Shown: positions 35,296-45,395, numbered from the stretch's first letter. The stretch: 64,000 nucleotides of DNA from Deltaproteobacteria bacterium GWC2_55_46 (GCA_001595385.3 LVEI03000001.1:744001-808000), one strand, 5' to 3'. Translations and numbers: made by a program. Notes: generated by a model not told the origin, from the sequence alone.

Positions 35296-36092
35296 TTTAC
35301 CGGCGCCCTCCAGGGGAATATGTCCTTCCTGGGATAGCCTTTGTGCGCGAAGAGCTTTTTGAGGTCCCCAAGGAGCTTGTCGGCGCCGAGGTCTACCTGC
35401 AGGCCATCCTCCACGACAAGCGTCATCTCCCCGGTCTCCTCGGAGACGACTATTATGGCGGCGTCCGTCTCCTCGGCAAGTCCTATGGCAGCCCTGTGCC
35501 TGGTCCCCATCGAATTGGAAAGCTCCCTGGCCGTAAGTGGCAGTATGGCGCCGGCCCTTGAGACCCTGCCGTTCTTTACGATTATCGCGCCGTCATGGAT
35601 AGGCGAGGCCGGGTTGAATATCGACAATATAAGCTCCTTCGAGACCCTGGCGTCGAGCTCTACCCCGGCCTCCTCCCCAACAAAGTCGCCAAGGTCGATC
35701 GAGCGCTCGAGAACCACAATGCCGCCTGTCCTCTCCTTGGACATCTTGGAGACGGCCTTCACTATCTCTTCGAGGAGCCCCCCTGAGTTCATGGTGTCGC
35801 GGGTGCTGAAGGGCTTGCCCATCTGGACAAGCGCCCTCCTTATGTCCTGCTGAAAGACGACTATCAAGAATATTACTATCGACCCGAGGAAGTTCGACAG
35901 TATCCAGTGGAGCGTAAGCAGCTCAAAGCGTTGGGAGACGAAATAGACCACCACGATGATGGCTATCCCCCAGAGCATCCTCTCTGCCCTGGTGCCCTTG
36001 AACATGAGCATGAGCCAGTAGAGGACGAAGGCCACTATAGCGATATCGAGTACCGCTATCACGGTATTGATGCCGAAGATATTCTCTATCAT
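35292..36092 (-). CDS. cdaA: diadenylate cyclase
   Basis: Membrane enzyme making c-di-AMP from two ATP. The 266 residues have three N-terminal transmembrane helices (about 10-85) and a DAC domain (about 100-255) with the catalytic SPIHDGAII (DGA, near 188) and GTRHRAAIGLAE (RHR, near 218), followed by SEETGEMTLV. Both active-site motifs are intact. It is followed by ybbR and glmM and preceded by folP, all on the minus strand. c-di-AMP usually controls osmolyte and potassium balance and wall homeostasis. Confidence 0.95.
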   Translation of the reverse strand: MIENIFGINTVIAVLDIAIVAFVLYWLMLMFKGTRAERMLWGIAIIVVVYFVSQRFELLTLHWILSNFLGSIVIFLIVVFQQDIRRALVQMGKPFSTRDTMNSGGLLEEIVKAVSKMSKERTGGIVVLERSIDLGDFVGEEAGVELDARVSKELILSIFNPASPIHDGAIIVKNGRVSRAGAILPLTARELSNSMGTRHRAAIGLAEETDAAIIVVSEETGEMTLVVEDGLQVDLGADKLLGDLKKLFAHKGYPRKDIFPWRAPVK

Positions 36093-36093
36093 A

Positions 36094-37299
36094 TTATCTA
36101 TGGTTTACGATTGCGTCCGCCACCAGCGCCGCGTCCTTTGCCTCTTTCACGTCATGGACCCTCAGGATGGAAGCCCCGTTCATGACCGCGGCAACCGAGG
36201 CGGCAAGGGTCCCGGAAAGCCGCTGCCCGGCATCCGCTCCGCCGGTTATCCTGCCGATGAACGACTTTCTCGAAGCCCCCACGAGCACCGGCCTGCCGAG
36301 CGATTTAAACTCCTTCAACCTGCCGAGTATTTCAAGGTTGCCTTCCATCGATTTACCGAAGCCCAGGCCGGGGTCTACGATGATGCTGTCCCTGTCTATC
36401 CCCCTTGAGACCGCGAACTCGACCCTGCCATGGAGCCAGCCGTAGACCTCGCCCATGAGGTCGGCGTAGCGGGTATCAAGCTGCATCGTCTCCGGAGTGC
36501 CTCTCCTGTGCATGAGTATGACAGGCGCTCCGCTTGCCGCCGCCACATCTGCCATCGCGTCGTCAGCCGTCAATGCGCTCACGTCATTTATTATCGAAGC
36601 TCCGGCTTCAAGGGCCGCCTTCGCGACAGCGGCCTTCGTAGTATCTATTGATACGGTAAGCCCTGCCTTTGATAAAGCCTCTACGACAGGAAGAACGCGC
36701 TTCAACTCATCCTCCGCGCAAATGGGCTTTGCCCCAGGCCTCGTCGACTCTCCGCCGACGTCTATCCAGCGGGCTCCCTCTTCGGCCATCTCAAGCCCTC
36801 TGGCCGCCGCCTTGCCACGATCGACGAAGGCGCCCCCGTCAGAGAAAGAGTCCGGGGTGACGTTCAGTATGCCCATTATAAGAGTAGACGGGCCTATGGT
36901 GAAGCTCTCAGCGCCGCCCTTTACAACATAGGTCCGCTGGTCCATACCCTTGATGGCCTCCTTCATCGAGGCGGCTATCTCAGGGAGGCCGAATGCCTGG
37001 CGGGCAAGCTTCTCGAAAAGAGCAAGGAAGTGCGCCATGGTGCCGGAGACTATGGCGTCCGTCCGCTCTACCGAGCACGAGGCCACGCCTCTGGCAACAG
37101 CCGCCTCGCCCCCTATGGAGAGGATGTCCTGCTTGAGGATATTCGCCTGGGCGGGGGTAAGCCCTTCTACCTTGAGGTTATAATGGAGCTGCTTGGGGGC
37201 CATTATCCTGGCCCCGGCCGGATCCACGCCGATCCGCTCCATCTCCGAGCGCGACCTATCGGCACAAGCTATCTCAAGGCATCTTACAGGCAACCTCAC
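36094..37299 (-). CDS. folP: dihydropteroate synthase with N-terminal extension
   Basis: Joins pterin pyrophosphate and p-aminobenzoate in folate synthesis. The enzyme domain occupies about residues 135-400: LIMGILNVTPDSFSDGG, WIDVGGESTRPGA, VILMHRRGTPETMQ and DPGLGFGKSMEGN. The first 130 residues are an extra domain (LHYNLKVEGLTPAQANILKQDILSIGGEAAVARG), which I recall as usual in Geobacter-type FolP; its role is unknown to me. Start is GTG with a weak ribosome site, so the exact N-terminus is uncertain. Lies between ftsH and cdaA. Confidence 0.93.
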   Translation of the reverse strand: MRLPVRCLEIACADRSRSEMERIGVDPAGARIMAPKQLHYNLKVEGLTPAQANILKQDILSIGGEAAVARGVASCSVERTDAIVSGTMAHFLALFEKLARQAFGLPEIAASMKEAIKGMDQRTYVVKGGAESFTIGPSTLIMGILNVTPDSFSDGGAFVDRGKAAARGLEMAEEGARWIDVGGESTRPGAKPICAEDELKRVLPVVEALSKAGLTVSIDTTKAAVAKAALEAGASIINDVSALTADDAMADVAAASGAPVILMHRRGTPETMQLDTRYADLMGEVYGWLHGRVEFAVSRGIDRDSIIVDPGLGFGKSMEGNLEILGRLKEFKSLGRPVLVGASRKSFIGRITGGADAGQRLSGTLAASVAAVMNGASILRVHDVKEAKDAALVADAIVNHR

Positions 37300-37332
37300 C
37301 AGAGTCTATCCGGAAGAAATTTTATCGGAATA

Positions 37333-37360
37333 TAAACCGGCCGCTTGTGCGGCCGGTTTA
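37333..37360 (-). terminator. strong hairpin between ftsH and folP
   Basis: A perfect 12-bp stem TAAACCGGCCGC/GCGGCCGGTTTA with a 4-base loop, 38 bp past the ftsH stop. On the minus strand it is followed by TTTATATT, a short weak T-tract. Probably a terminator or processing signal reducing read-through from ftsH into folP. Confidence 0.65.
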
Positions 37361-37398
37361 TGAACGACAGATAGGCGTAAACGGGATTTGGGCCGCGG

Positions 37399-39279
37399 CT
37401 ACTTTACGGAAACCCCGAGGCTGGCCGCGTCCTCAGGCTTGAGCGTCTCAGGCCTGGACCCGGAAGGCCCAGGGTCAGCTGGCCCCTCGTCGTCGCCGGA
37501 GAATATGAGCCTGTCTATCTCTGGGCCGTCCAGGACCTCTTTTTCAAGCAAGGCCTTTGCGAGCCTGTGCAGGACGCCCATGTTCGAGTCGATGAGCTTC
37601 CTGGCCCTGGCATAGTTCTCGATGACCGTCTTCTTTATCTCGGAGTCTATCTCCTCGGCGGTCTCTTCGCTGAAATCTCTCCGCTGCGCCATCTCTTTGC
37701 CGAGGAATATATGCTCTTCCTTCTTGCCGAACGTAAGCGGGCCGAGTTTATCGCTCATGCCCCATTCGCATACCATCTTGCGGGCAAGCTCTGTGGCCCG
37801 TTCGATATCGTTGCCGGCGCCTGTGGTCATGTGGTGAAGGACAAGCTCCTCCGCCGCCCTGCCGCCCATGAGCACCGCTATATTGTTGATGAGATATTCC
37901 TTGCTGTAGGTATGCCGCTCGTCTATCGGGAGCTGCTGCGTAAGGCCAAGGGCCATGCCCCTCGGTATTATCGAGACCTTGTGTATGGGGTCTGTGCCGG
38001 GTATGAGCCTCGCCACGAGCGTATGGCCAGCCTCGTGGTAAGCAGTACTTTTCTTCTCGGCCTCGTTTATAATCATGGACCGCCTCTCGGCGCCCATGAG
38101 GAGCTTGTCTTTCGCCTCGTCGAACTCGGCCTTCTCAAGCTTGTCCTTGCCCCTCCTGGCGGCAAGTAGGGCCGCCTCGTTCACCAGGTTTGCAAGGTCT
38201 GCGCCGGAAAAACCCGGTGTGCCCCTTGCGATGACATCCATCTCGACGTCGGGCGCGAGCGGGGTCTTAGAGGTATGTACCCGGAGTATCTCCTCCCTGC
38301 CCTTTATGTCGGGCTTGAGCACGACAACGTTCCTGTCGAACCTTCCCGGACGGAGAAGGGCCGGGTCGAGCACGTCCGGCCTGTTGGTGGCGGCTATGAT
38401 GATGACGCCCTCGTTGGACTCGAAGCCGTCCATCTCGACGAGGAGCTGATTTAAAGTCTGCTCCCTCTCGTCATGGCCGCCGCCAAGGCCAGCGCCCCTG
38501 TGGCGGCCCACGGCGTCGATCTCGTCTATGAATATTATGCAGGGCGCGTTCTTCTTTCCCTGCACAAAGAGGTCCCTTACTCTCGATGCGCCGACCCCAA
38601 CGAACATCTCAACGAAATCGCTCCCGGATATAGAGAAGAAAGGGACGCCTGCCTCTCCGGCTATCGCCCTTGCGAGAAGGGTCTTACCGGTGCCCGGAGG
38701 GCCTACCAGAAGCACACCCTTGGGGATGCGTCCGCCAAGGCGGGTAAACTTCTTCGGGTCCTTCAGGAACTCAATTACCTCCTCGACCTCTTCCTTGGCC
38801 TCTTCTATCCCGGCTACGTCCTTGAAGGTCACCCTGTGCTGGCTCTCGTTAAGGAGCTTGGCCCTGGATTTGCCGAAGCTCATGGCCTTGCCCCCGCCGC
38901 TTTGCATCTGGCGCATGAAGAATATCCAGACCCCGATGAGGAGTATCATCGGGAACCATGAGACGAATATGGTGCCCCATGAAGGGCTGTCCACGACCGG
39001 CTCGGCGGCGATCTTTACTCCGCTCGACCTGAGCTTCGATATGAGGTCAGGGTACTGGGGGGAGAATGTCTGAAAGACCTTGCCGTCCTTGTATTTGCCG
39101 TTTATGTTATTACCCTGGATCGTGACCTCGGATACGTTCCCGGACTCGACCTGCTGGATAAAATCGCTGAAAACGACCTTTTCTAAGGATGGCTGCTTGT
39201 AGCTTATAAGGTTAAACATCAGCACGACTGTGGCTATGATTATGAGCCACATGGCTATGTTCTTATATAGCTGGTTCAT
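37399..39279 (-). CDS. ftsH: ATP-dependent zinc metalloprotease FtsH
   Basis: Membrane AAA+ protease degrading misfolded and regulatory proteins. The 626 residues show two N-terminal transmembrane helices (about 8-26 and 108-128) flanking a periplasmic domain. Then come AAA+ Walker [10 protein letters not shown] (near 196), Walker [13 protein letters not shown], second region [17 protein letters not shown], and the zinc site [10 protein letters not shown] (HEXXH, near 421). The C-terminus is Pro/Asp/Gly-rich. Length is near E. coli FtsH (644). It precedes folP, as in many bacteria. Confidence 0.97.
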   Translation of the reverse strand: MNQLYKNIAMWLIIIATVVLMFNLISYKQPSLEKVVFSDFIQQVESGNVSEVTIQGNNINGKYKDGKVFQTFSPQYPDLISKLRSSGVKIAAEPVVDSPSWGTIFVSWFPMILLIGVWIFFMRQMQSGGGKAMSFGKSRAKLLNESQHRVTFKDVAGIEEAKEEVEEVIEFLKDPKKFTRLGGRIPKGVLLVGPPGTGKTLLARAIAGEAGVPFFSISGSDFVEMFVGVGASRVRDLFVQGKKNAPCIIFIDEIDAVGRHRGAGLGGGHDEREQTLNQLLVEMDGFESNEGVIIIAATNRPDVLDPALLRPGRFDRNVVVLKPDIKGREEILRVHTSKTPLAPDVEMDVIARGTPGFSGADLANLVNEAALLAARRGKDKLEKAEFDEAKDKLLMGAERRSMIINEAEKKSTAYHEAGHTLVARLIPGTDPIHKVSIIPRGMALGLTQQLPIDERHTYSKEYLINNIAVLMGGRAAEELVLHHMTTGAGNDIERATELARKMVCEWGMSDKLGPLTFGKKEEHIFLGKEMAQRRDFSEETAEEIDSEIKKTVIENYARARKLIDSNMGVLHRLAKALLEKEVLDGPEIDRLIFSGDDEGPADPGPSGSRPETLKPEDAASLGVSVK

Positions 39280-39405
39280 CTATTCCCCTTTGTAATGAGT
39301 TGTTTTCATTCAAATTTAAATAAAAACATTCTGTCATATATTTCTGGATTTTACAATAAAAATCTCCGTTTATTTGACGCTTAACCCTTCTGAAAACGGG
39401 CTTTT

Positions 39406-40245
39406 TTATATAGCGTGCCCTTTTTTTGACCTCAGGTAAGAGGCCCTGGCCATGGAGGCGGCGAAAAGAAAGATATTCATCGTATAGAATATCCACAAAA
39501 GCAGTATCATGAGGGTGCCGAGCGACCCGTAGAACTTATTATAGCTCAGGAAATTGGAGACGTAGAGGGCGAAGAGCTGCTTGGCCGCCTCCCACAGGAT
39601 GGCAAAGAGCGCGCTCCCGAAAAAGGCGTGCCTCAAGTCGAGGTTCCCCCCGGCAAGCACCCTGTAGACAACAGCTATCACAAGAGATATCAGCATAAGT
39701 GGCGCGAGGTATCCGAAGACAAGGATAAGGAGAAGCCCGTAGACGTAACCAAGGCCGAAGAGGTCTATCTCGAACCTGTCAAGAAAGAAGAAAAGCGCTG
39801 TCACCGATATCGAGGCCAGCGCGGACATTATTGCCAGGAATATCACGACGAGGCCTATCAGCCTGGTCCTGAAAAAACCGAACCTTTCCTCTGTATCGAA
39901 TATCGAGGTAAGGGCCTTTACCATGGCGTTGAGGACGAGTTCGGCGCCTGAGATGAGAGAAAGGAGGCCCAGCCATCCGAAGGTCTGCCAGTTCTCCGAG
40001 AGCGTCCTTAAGTCCCTGACAAGCCCTCCACCGATATACGGGAGGCTCTCCCTGACCATGCCGATTATCCTCTCCTCAAGGTCGGGCCTGGCGCCGAGGA
40101 CAAAGCCTGCGCCCGCGATTATAAGGAACATTATCGGGATCAGTGAAAAGAAGGCGTAAAAGGAGATGGCGGCCGCGTTTGTCATGCTGCCGTTTTTGCG
40201 GAATATCCTTATGCCCTCACTGGCGGCGGATATGAATTCCCTCAT
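39406..40245 (-). CDS. YihY/BrkB-family membrane protein
   Basis: A 279-residue integral membrane protein with six predicted helices. Family landmarks are the start RIFRKNGSMTNAAAISFYAFFSLIPIMFLIIAGAGFVLG and the segment FYGSLGTLMILLLWIFYTMNIFLFAASM near 235-262. The family was once called ribonuclease BN by mistake and its function is unknown. It lies 3 bp after der and 126 bp before ftsH; that gap is AT-rich and probably holds the ftsH promoter. Confidence 0.88.
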   Translation of the reverse strand: MREFISAASEGIRIFRKNGSMTNAAAISFYAFFSLIPIMFLIIAGAGFVLGARPDLEERIIGMVRESLPYIGGGLVRDLRTLSENWQTFGWLGLLSLISGAELVLNAMVKALTSIFDTEERFGFFRTRLIGLVVIFLAIMSALASISVTALFFFLDRFEIDLFGLGYVYGLLLILVFGYLAPLMLISLVIAVVYRVLAGGNLDLRHAFFGSALFAILWEAAKQLFALYVSNFLSYNKFYGSLGTLMILLLWIFYTMNIFLFAASMARASYLRSKKGHAI

Positions 40246-40248
40246 GCC

Positions 40249-41559
40249 TCAATGCCTTCTCCTGAAAACGAGCCGGAGCGGGACCTCCTCAAGGCCGAGG
40301 GCCTCCCTCAGGCCGGATGTGAGGTATTTTTCATAGGAAGGCTCCACCCCCTCTGGGTGGTTTGCGAAGATTATGAATGTCGGCGGCATGGTGCCTACCT
40401 GGGTAGCGTAGTAGAACTTGACCTCCTTGCCCCTGAAGGACGGCGGCCGGTGCCTGTTCGTCACAGACTCAAGGGCGCTGTTGATGGCCGAGGTCGCTAT
40501 CTGCCTCCTGGATTTCTCGACGAGCCCGTCGACAGTCTCCAATACCTTCGGGACCCTCTGCCCGGATAGCGCGGAGATAAAGAGCACCGGGGCGTAAGAG
40601 ATGAATGGGAGCTTCCCCCGGAGGGTATCCTTCGCGTGGTCGGCGGTCCTGGTGTCCTTTTCGACGAGGTCCCATTTGTTGACGACCACCATGCAGCAGC
40701 GCTTCCTCTCCTCGATGAGGCCCGCGATCTTTTCGTCCTGCGTCTTTACGCCGTCCTTGCCGTCGATGACAAGCACCGCCACGTCGCATCTTTCTATCGA
40801 CCTTATCGCCTCCATGACGGAGTAGGTCTCGACGGTCATGCTGACCTTGTTCTTCTTCCTTATGCCGGCGGTGTCTATGAAGAGGTACTTTCCCCCGCCG
40901 AGGTCTACCGGCATGTCAACAGGGTCTCTCGTGGTGCCGGCGATGTCGCTGACGATCGCCCTTGGCTTTCCTATTATCCTGTTCAGGAGCGAGGATTTTC
41001 CGACGTTCGGCCTGCCGACTATGGCTACCCTTATCCTCTCCTCGTCAACAGGCGCCGGCGAGCGCTCCGGGAGCCTCTTCATTATCTCGTCTATAAGCTC
41101 GTTTATCCCAAGGCCGTGCTCGGCTGATATGCCGAGCGCCTCTTCGATGCCGAGCGAGTAAAAATCAGCGGTGAGCGCGGCCTGCCTGGGCGTGTCTATC
41201 TTGTTCACGGCGTAGATAACGGGCTTGCCGGCCTTCCGGAGCATGCCTACGAGGTCGGAGTCCTGAGGAGTCAATCCAACCCTTCCGTCCATGACGAATA
41301 CTATGACGTCGGCGTCCTCGATGGCGACCCGTGCCTGCTCCCTCACCTGATCGAGGATTATATCGCCGGTGGCGGCCTCGAAGCCGCCGGTATCGACGAT
41401 CGTGAACGGGCGCGCCTCTTCTTCGACGTCCGCGAAGTTAAGATCCCTTGTGACCCCCGGCATGTCGTGGACTATCGCCTTTTTCCTGCCCAGGAGCTTA
41501 TTGAAAAGCGTCGACTTGCCGACGTTCGGCCTGCCGACGATAGCTACTATAGGTTTCAT
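40249..41559 (-). CDS. der: GTPase Der (EngA), ribosome assembly
   Basis: Double-GTPase needed for 50S ribosome assembly. The 436-residue protein has G domain 1 (GRPNVGKSTLF at 9, DTGG near 57, NKID near 118), G domain 2 (GRPNVGKSSLL near 181, DTAG near 228, NKWD near 293) and a C-terminal KH-like domain (about 350-436). Tandem G domains make the call secure. Downstream of era on the same strand. Confidence 0.97.
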   Translation of the reverse strand: MKPIVAIVGRPNVGKSTLFNKLLGRKKAIVHDMPGVTRDLNFADVEEEARPFTIVDTGGFEAATGDIILDQVREQARVAIEDADVIVFVMDGRVGLTPQDSDLVGMLRKAGKPVIYAVNKIDTPRQAALTADFYSLGIEEALGISAEHGLGINELIDEIMKRLPERSPAPVDEERIRVAIVGRPNVGKSSLLNRIIGKPRAIVSDIAGTTRDPVDMPVDLGGGKYLFIDTAGIRKKNKVSMTVETYSVMEAIRSIERCDVAVLVIDGKDGVKTQDEKIAGLIEERKRCCMVVVNKWDLVEKDTRTADHAKDTLRGKLPFISYAPVLFISALSGQRVPKVLETVDGLVEKSRRQIATSAINSALESVTNRHRPPSFRGKEVKFYYATQVGTMPPTFIIFANHPEGVEPSYEKYLTSGLREALGLEEVPLRLVFRRRH

Positions 41560-41612
41560 TTACTGTGCCGCGCAATCCTTTCCAAACTTTTAGAAGCTGA
41601 ATAAATAATATG

Positions 41613-41629
41613 ATTTTCAGCAGGCTGCT
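41613..41629. repeat. repeat-end fragment at the era stop codon
   Basis: A short stretch, ATTTTCAGCAGGCTGCT, containing the palindrome AGCAGGCTGCT. It overlaps the first base or two of the era stop region and resembles the ends of the dispersed repeat. The match is short, so it may be a relic or coincidence. Confidence 0.35.
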
Positions 41630-42506
41630 AATACCCGAATTCTTTTAACGCCCCCGGCTTCTTCGTCCACTCCTTCTGAACGCGGACGAACAACTCAAGG
41701 AATACCTTCGAGGCGAGGAGCTTCTCGATATCTTCCCTCGCGGCGGTCCCTATCTTCTTGAGCATCGCGCCGCCCTTGCCGATTACGATGCCTTTCTGCG
41801 AGTCCCTCTCGACGTTTATGGTGGCGGCGATGGAGATGACCTCTTTTTTTTCCTCGAACCTGTCGATAGTGACGGCTACCGAATACGGTATCTCCTCCCT
41901 TGTGAAGATAAATACCTTCTCCCTCACTATCTCGGCTGCTATGAACCTCTCCGGCACGTCCGTCAATACGTCGTCGGGGAAGTACTTCGGCCCCTCTGGC
42001 AGGAGAGCGGAAAGGGTATTGACCAATAGCTCCACACCCTCTCCCTTGAGGGCGGAAAGAGGTATTACGTCTTTAAAGGCGTACATCTTCGTGTACCGGT
42101 CGATGATAGGGAGTATCAACCTCTTGTCGACCCTGTCCACCTTGTTTATGCCGAGGAGCACCGGGCACTTGAGCCTTTCCAGCGCCTTTATGATGTAGAG
42201 ATCGTCCTCTGATACGGTCCTGTCTGCCTCGACAAGGAGCACCACCGCGTCCACGTCCCGTATCGACGAGACAGCCTGCTTGACCATGAACTCGTTAAGG
42301 AGGCCCTTGCCCTTGTGGATGCCGGGGGTATCCAAGAATACTATCTGGCAGCCGTCGAGGTTTTTGACCCCCCTTACGACGTTCCTTGTCGTCTGCGGCT
42401 TTGGCGAGACGATAGATATCTTCTCGCCCAGTATGCTGTTCAACAGGGTGGACTTGCCCGCGTTGGGCCTGCCTATGATGGAAACAAAACCCGATCTGAA
42501 TGACAT
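41628..42506 (-). CDS. era: GTPase Era, 16S rRNA maturation
   Basis: Binds 16S rRNA and couples 30S assembly to cell growth. The 292 residues have a G domain with GRPNAGKSTLLN (12), DTPGIHKGKGLLNEFM (near 60) and NKVD (near 125). The C-terminal KH domain has VIGKGGAMLKKIGTAAREDIE near 245. Length matches family members (about 300). It leads the era-der-yihY series. A TATAAT box on the minus strand at 42536-42541 could be its -10 element, but no good -35 is seen at the right spacing. Confidence 0.97.
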   Translation of the reverse strand: MSFRSGFVSIIGRPNAGKSTLLNSILGEKISIVSPKPQTTRNVVRGVKNLDGCQIVFLDTPGIHKGKGLLNEFMVKQAVSSIRDVDAVVLLVEADRTVSEDDLYIIKALERLKCPVLLGINKVDRVDKRLILPIIDRYTKMYAFKDVIPLSALKGEGVELLVNTLSALLPEGPKYFPDDVLTDVPERFIAAEIVREKVFIFTREEIPYSVAVTIDRFEEKKEVISIAATINVERDSQKGIVIGKGGAMLKKIGTAAREDIEKLLASKVFLELFVRVQKEWTKKPGALKEFGY

Positions 42507-42585
42507 TTGTTTAGACTCCGATATTTCAGGATACCATTATAGGATTAAGGTGTCAAAATGGTTTATTTTATGCTAATAAGGAGCC

Positions 42586-43533
42586 ATGGCAGAAGACATT
42601 GACAAATTCACCGTCTCGGTAGTGGTCCCTTGCTTCAACGAGGAGGGCAACATAGAAAAGGTCGCCTCCAGCCTTCTCCCGATATTGTCCGCTTACCCCG
42701 GCTACGAGATAATCTTCGTGAACGACGGCAGCAGGGACAGGACGCTGGAGGTCATCAAACGGCTCCACGCGGCGAACAGCAAGATAAAATACATCTCGCT
42801 TTCGCGGAACTTCGGCCACCAGAACGCGCTAAGGGCCGGCATCGACCACGCCTCAGGCGATTGCGTTATCTCCATGGACGCTGACATGGAGCATCCGCCG
42901 GAGCTGATACCCGCCATGATAGAAAAATGGCGCGAAGGCCATGAGGTCGTATTTACCATCAGGGAAGAGAACCCGAATCTCTCATTTTTCAAAAGGACGT
43001 CAGCCAGGATATTTTACAGGCTGATGAGCAGTCTCTCCGACTTAGAATTCGAACATGGCACGGCAGACTTCAGGCTCCTGGACAGAAAGGCCGTGGACGC
43101 GTTCAGGGAGATGCCGGAAGGGTTCCTCTTCGTAAGGGGCATGGTCAACTGGATGGGTTTCAGCCAATTCGGGATGAGATACGCGCCGAACAAAAGGACG
43201 TGCGGAGAATCGAAGTACTCTTTCAGGAAGATGCTCTTCCTGGCGATGAACGGGATAACGTCGTTCAGCACCAAGCCACTTCACCTGTCGACGCTGCTCG
43301 GCTTTTTTATCGCCTGCTCGTCTTTCCTGTACGCTTCATACGCCTTCTTCCTGAAGATATTCACCGACAGGGCCATATCGGGCTGGACCTCGGTCATCAT
43401 AAGCGTCCTCTTTATCGGCGGGGTGCAGCTACTGATGCTCGGCATAATAGGCGAATACCTCGGAAGGCTTTTCATAGAATCAAAAAGAAGGCCGCACTAC
43501 ATCGTGAAGGAAAGATCCCTGCCAAAGGATTGA
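42586..43533 (+). CDS. polyprenyl-phosphate-type glycosyltransferase (GT2) with two C-terminal helices
   Basis: A 315-residue family 2 glycosyltransferase. It has a cytoplasmic GT-A domain (VVVPCFNEEGNIEKV at 11, FVNDGSRDRT near 45, MDADMEHPPELIPAM with the metal-binding Asp pair near 99) and two C-terminal transmembrane helices (about 235-258 and 270-295). This layout is that of DPM1/GtrB/ArnC-like enzymes that load a sugar onto undecaprenyl phosphate. The sugar cannot be read from sequence. AAGGAG lies just before the ATG. It is convergent with a large membrane protein that could use such a lipid sugar. Confidence 0.87.
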   Translation: MAEDIDKFTVSVVVPCFNEEGNIEKVASSLLPILSAYPGYEIIFVNDGSRDRTLEVIKRLHAANSKIKYISLSRNFGHQNALRAGIDHASGDCVISMDADMEHPPELIPAMIEKWREGHEVVFTIREENPNLSFFKRTSARIFYRLMSSLSDLEFEHGTADFRLLDRKAVDAFREMPEGFLFVRGMVNWMGFSQFGMRYAPNKRTCGESKYSFRKMLFLAMNGITSFSTKPLHLSTLLGFFIACSSFLYASYAFFLKIFTDRAISGWTSVIISVLFIGGVQLLMLGIIGEYLGRLFIESKRRPHYIVKERSLPKD

Positions 43534-43564
43534 CCGGAGACCCGCCCTCTTTTTCCCTCCCGGG

Positions 43565-45349
43565 TCAGTATGCCCTGTAATAAGCCGCGAAGTTATACTC
43601 GTTTACGTATCTCCTGTACCTGGAGCGGTCAAGCCAGGGTGAGTCCGCGAGGAACTTCTCCTCAGCTCCCGGGAATATTACTATGGCCTTTATGACGCTC
43701 CTGTCAGGGATGGAGTCCAGCCCCTTGCCGCCATACAACTGGCCGGCGGAATTTATGAGCGTAGAGTCAAAGGCGTTATATGACGTACTGGTCATGACCG
43801 GATGGAAATAAAGGTTGGTCCGTCCGGACTTGATGTTCAGGTACCTTTTTAGAGAAAGCGCCCATTCGTAATTGAGCGCCGGGTCTCCGGCTACGACTAT
43901 CAGGTCGTCCCTTCCGGTGTTCTCCTCGATAGACGCGATCCATTCGTTCGTGGTCCGGCCCTGAAGGGCAGAAAGAAACCCTTTATCAAAGGAGATCGAC
44001 AGGTTAAAAAGGACCGCCCACGCCGCAAGCAGCATGAGAAGCGTCTTCTGGTTCAAGTACCTGCCGACGGCGGCTGTCCTGCTTGCGTAGGCGCTGAAGG
44101 CGGCGATAGCAAGGAGGATCCACGGTATCACCTGCTGTGACGCCTTGTGAAAACCGGCTGTGGCAAAGGCCATTGAAGGCACCTTTCTGAACTGAGAGAG
44201 CGCTTCAAGGTTGGGTACGGTGAAGGTTATCGAAAGCTTCGGGCCGCTCATCATCCACGCCCCGATAAGGACGGAAGCCGCGGCTGCGCCCCATCCCGCC
44301 AGAGAGCGCGCGCTGAATGACTGCCTCCGGGCTTTCATCTTCTCCCCCACGAGAGTTATCATCTGTACGGACATAAAGGCCAGGCCGAAGGCGCCGGGGA
44401 GTATGTACCTTTCGCTTACGCCTGATTTCGCGTAGACAAGCGCCTGCGGGACTACCGACAACAAGAGAAGCACCATGGACGGCATGACCTCGCGGGCGGC
44501 CCCCAGGGCGTCCCTTGATGTAGCAAGCAAAAGCGCCAGCCCGGCGAGTATGAGCCAGCCCTGGGCGGCGAAGAGGTAATTTACGATCGCCGAAAGGAAG
44601 GAAAGGGCGCTAAAGCCCTCATAGCCGGCATAGCCCGTGCCAGAGGTTCCTATCATGAGCTTGATAAAAAGAAGGCCTGCCGCGCTTGCGGCAAGGAGGA
44701 CCGCTATGGGAACGGCATTCTTTTTCGCAGCTTCGAGCCAACCCCGGCAACTCAAGCGGCTGGCCCAGACCTTGAAGAACAGCATCGCGGGGATAAAGGG
44801 GATGAAGGTCTCCTTTACCAGCATCATGAGGATACCCGCGAGCACGAAGAGGGCGTCAAAGGCAAGGCTCTTCCTCTTCGCGCCGAGAACGGCGGAAAGG
44901 GACATAACCGACAGGATGAACATAGCCAGAGTCTCGCCCGGGCCAAACCTCCACCAGATGGCGGACTGAAATCCGAGAAGCAAAAGCAGCGGGAACAGGA
45001 GCGCCTCAAAAAGACCGAAGCCCCAGACCAGAAGAGATGCCGAGAAAAAGGCGGAAGAGAGCCATGCCAGGACCCCGGTATATACGCCCCAGGCAAGAAA
45101 GCCTGTCCCGAAGAGCTTTATCTCGACAAGCCTGTGTATGTAATAGAGCGGACGGAACCTGCCTGAGGCCATGTCGCCGCCGATGAGATCCACCGCCGTG
45201 GTGAATAGGCCCGTACCCTTCATGCTCTCGGAGAAATATACGATCTCGTGGTCGTCGGTAAAATGGAAGCCGGATGTGAGGGTCCCGGCAAGGGCGAGGA
45301 AAACGGACCAGAATATCAGGAAGAAGATGAACGGAACGGCCTTTTTCAT
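43565..45349 (-). CDS. large multi-pass membrane protein, possible GT-C-fold glycosyltransferase
   Basis: A 594-residue protein with about 12 hydrophobic helices in the first 440 residues and a 150-residue C-terminal soluble part. The first loop holds FTDDHEIVYFSES, an acidic pair in the position where GT-C enzymes (which use lipid-linked sugars) keep their catalytic Asp. Beyond this pattern I do not recognise a family, and the C-terminal part shows no known domain. The neighbouring convergent GT2 makes a lipid-linked-sugar role attractive but unproven. A small exported protein follows upstream on the same strand. Confidence 0.6.
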   Translation of the reverse strand: MKKAVPFIFFLIFWSVFLALAGTLTSGFHFTDDHEIVYFSESMKGTGLFTTAVDLIGGDMASGRFRPLYYIHRLVEIKLFGTGFLAWGVYTGVLAWLSSAFFSASLLVWGFGLFEALLFPLLLLLGFQSAIWWRFGPGETLAMFILSVMSLSAVLGAKRKSLAFDALFVLAGILMMLVKETFIPFIPAMLFFKVWASRLSCRGWLEAAKKNAVPIAVLLAASAAGLLFIKLMIGTSGTGYAGYEGFSALSFLSAIVNYLFAAQGWLILAGLALLLATSRDALGAAREVMPSMVLLLLSVVPQALVYAKSGVSERYILPGAFGLAFMSVQMITLVGEKMKARRQSFSARSLAGWGAAAASVLIGAWMMSGPKLSITFTVPNLEALSQFRKVPSMAFATAGFHKASQQVIPWILLAIAAFSAYASRTAAVGRYLNQKTLLMLLAAWAVLFNLSISFDKGFLSALQGRTTNEWIASIEENTGRDDLIVVAGDPALNYEWALSLKRYLNIKSGRTNLYFHPVMTSTSYNAFDSTLINSAGQLYGGKGLDSIPDRSVIKAIVIFPGAEEKFLADSPWLDRSRYRRYVNEYNFAAYYRAY

Positions 45350-45395
45350 ATCAAATGAGAGTTAACCTTTCTAAAACGGCTGGGCCTGTCTTAAG

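Noticed and set aside
42507-42585. Firm promoter for era
   Set aside because: A perfect TATAAT is present on the minus strand, but the nearby TTGACA is only nine bases away and no -35 lies at 16-18 bases.
43539-43566. Bidirectional terminator between the convergent GT2 and membrane-protein genes
   Set aside because: GACCCG/CGGGTC arms are only six bases with a 16-base loop and the right arm enters the coding end of the next gene; too weak to call.
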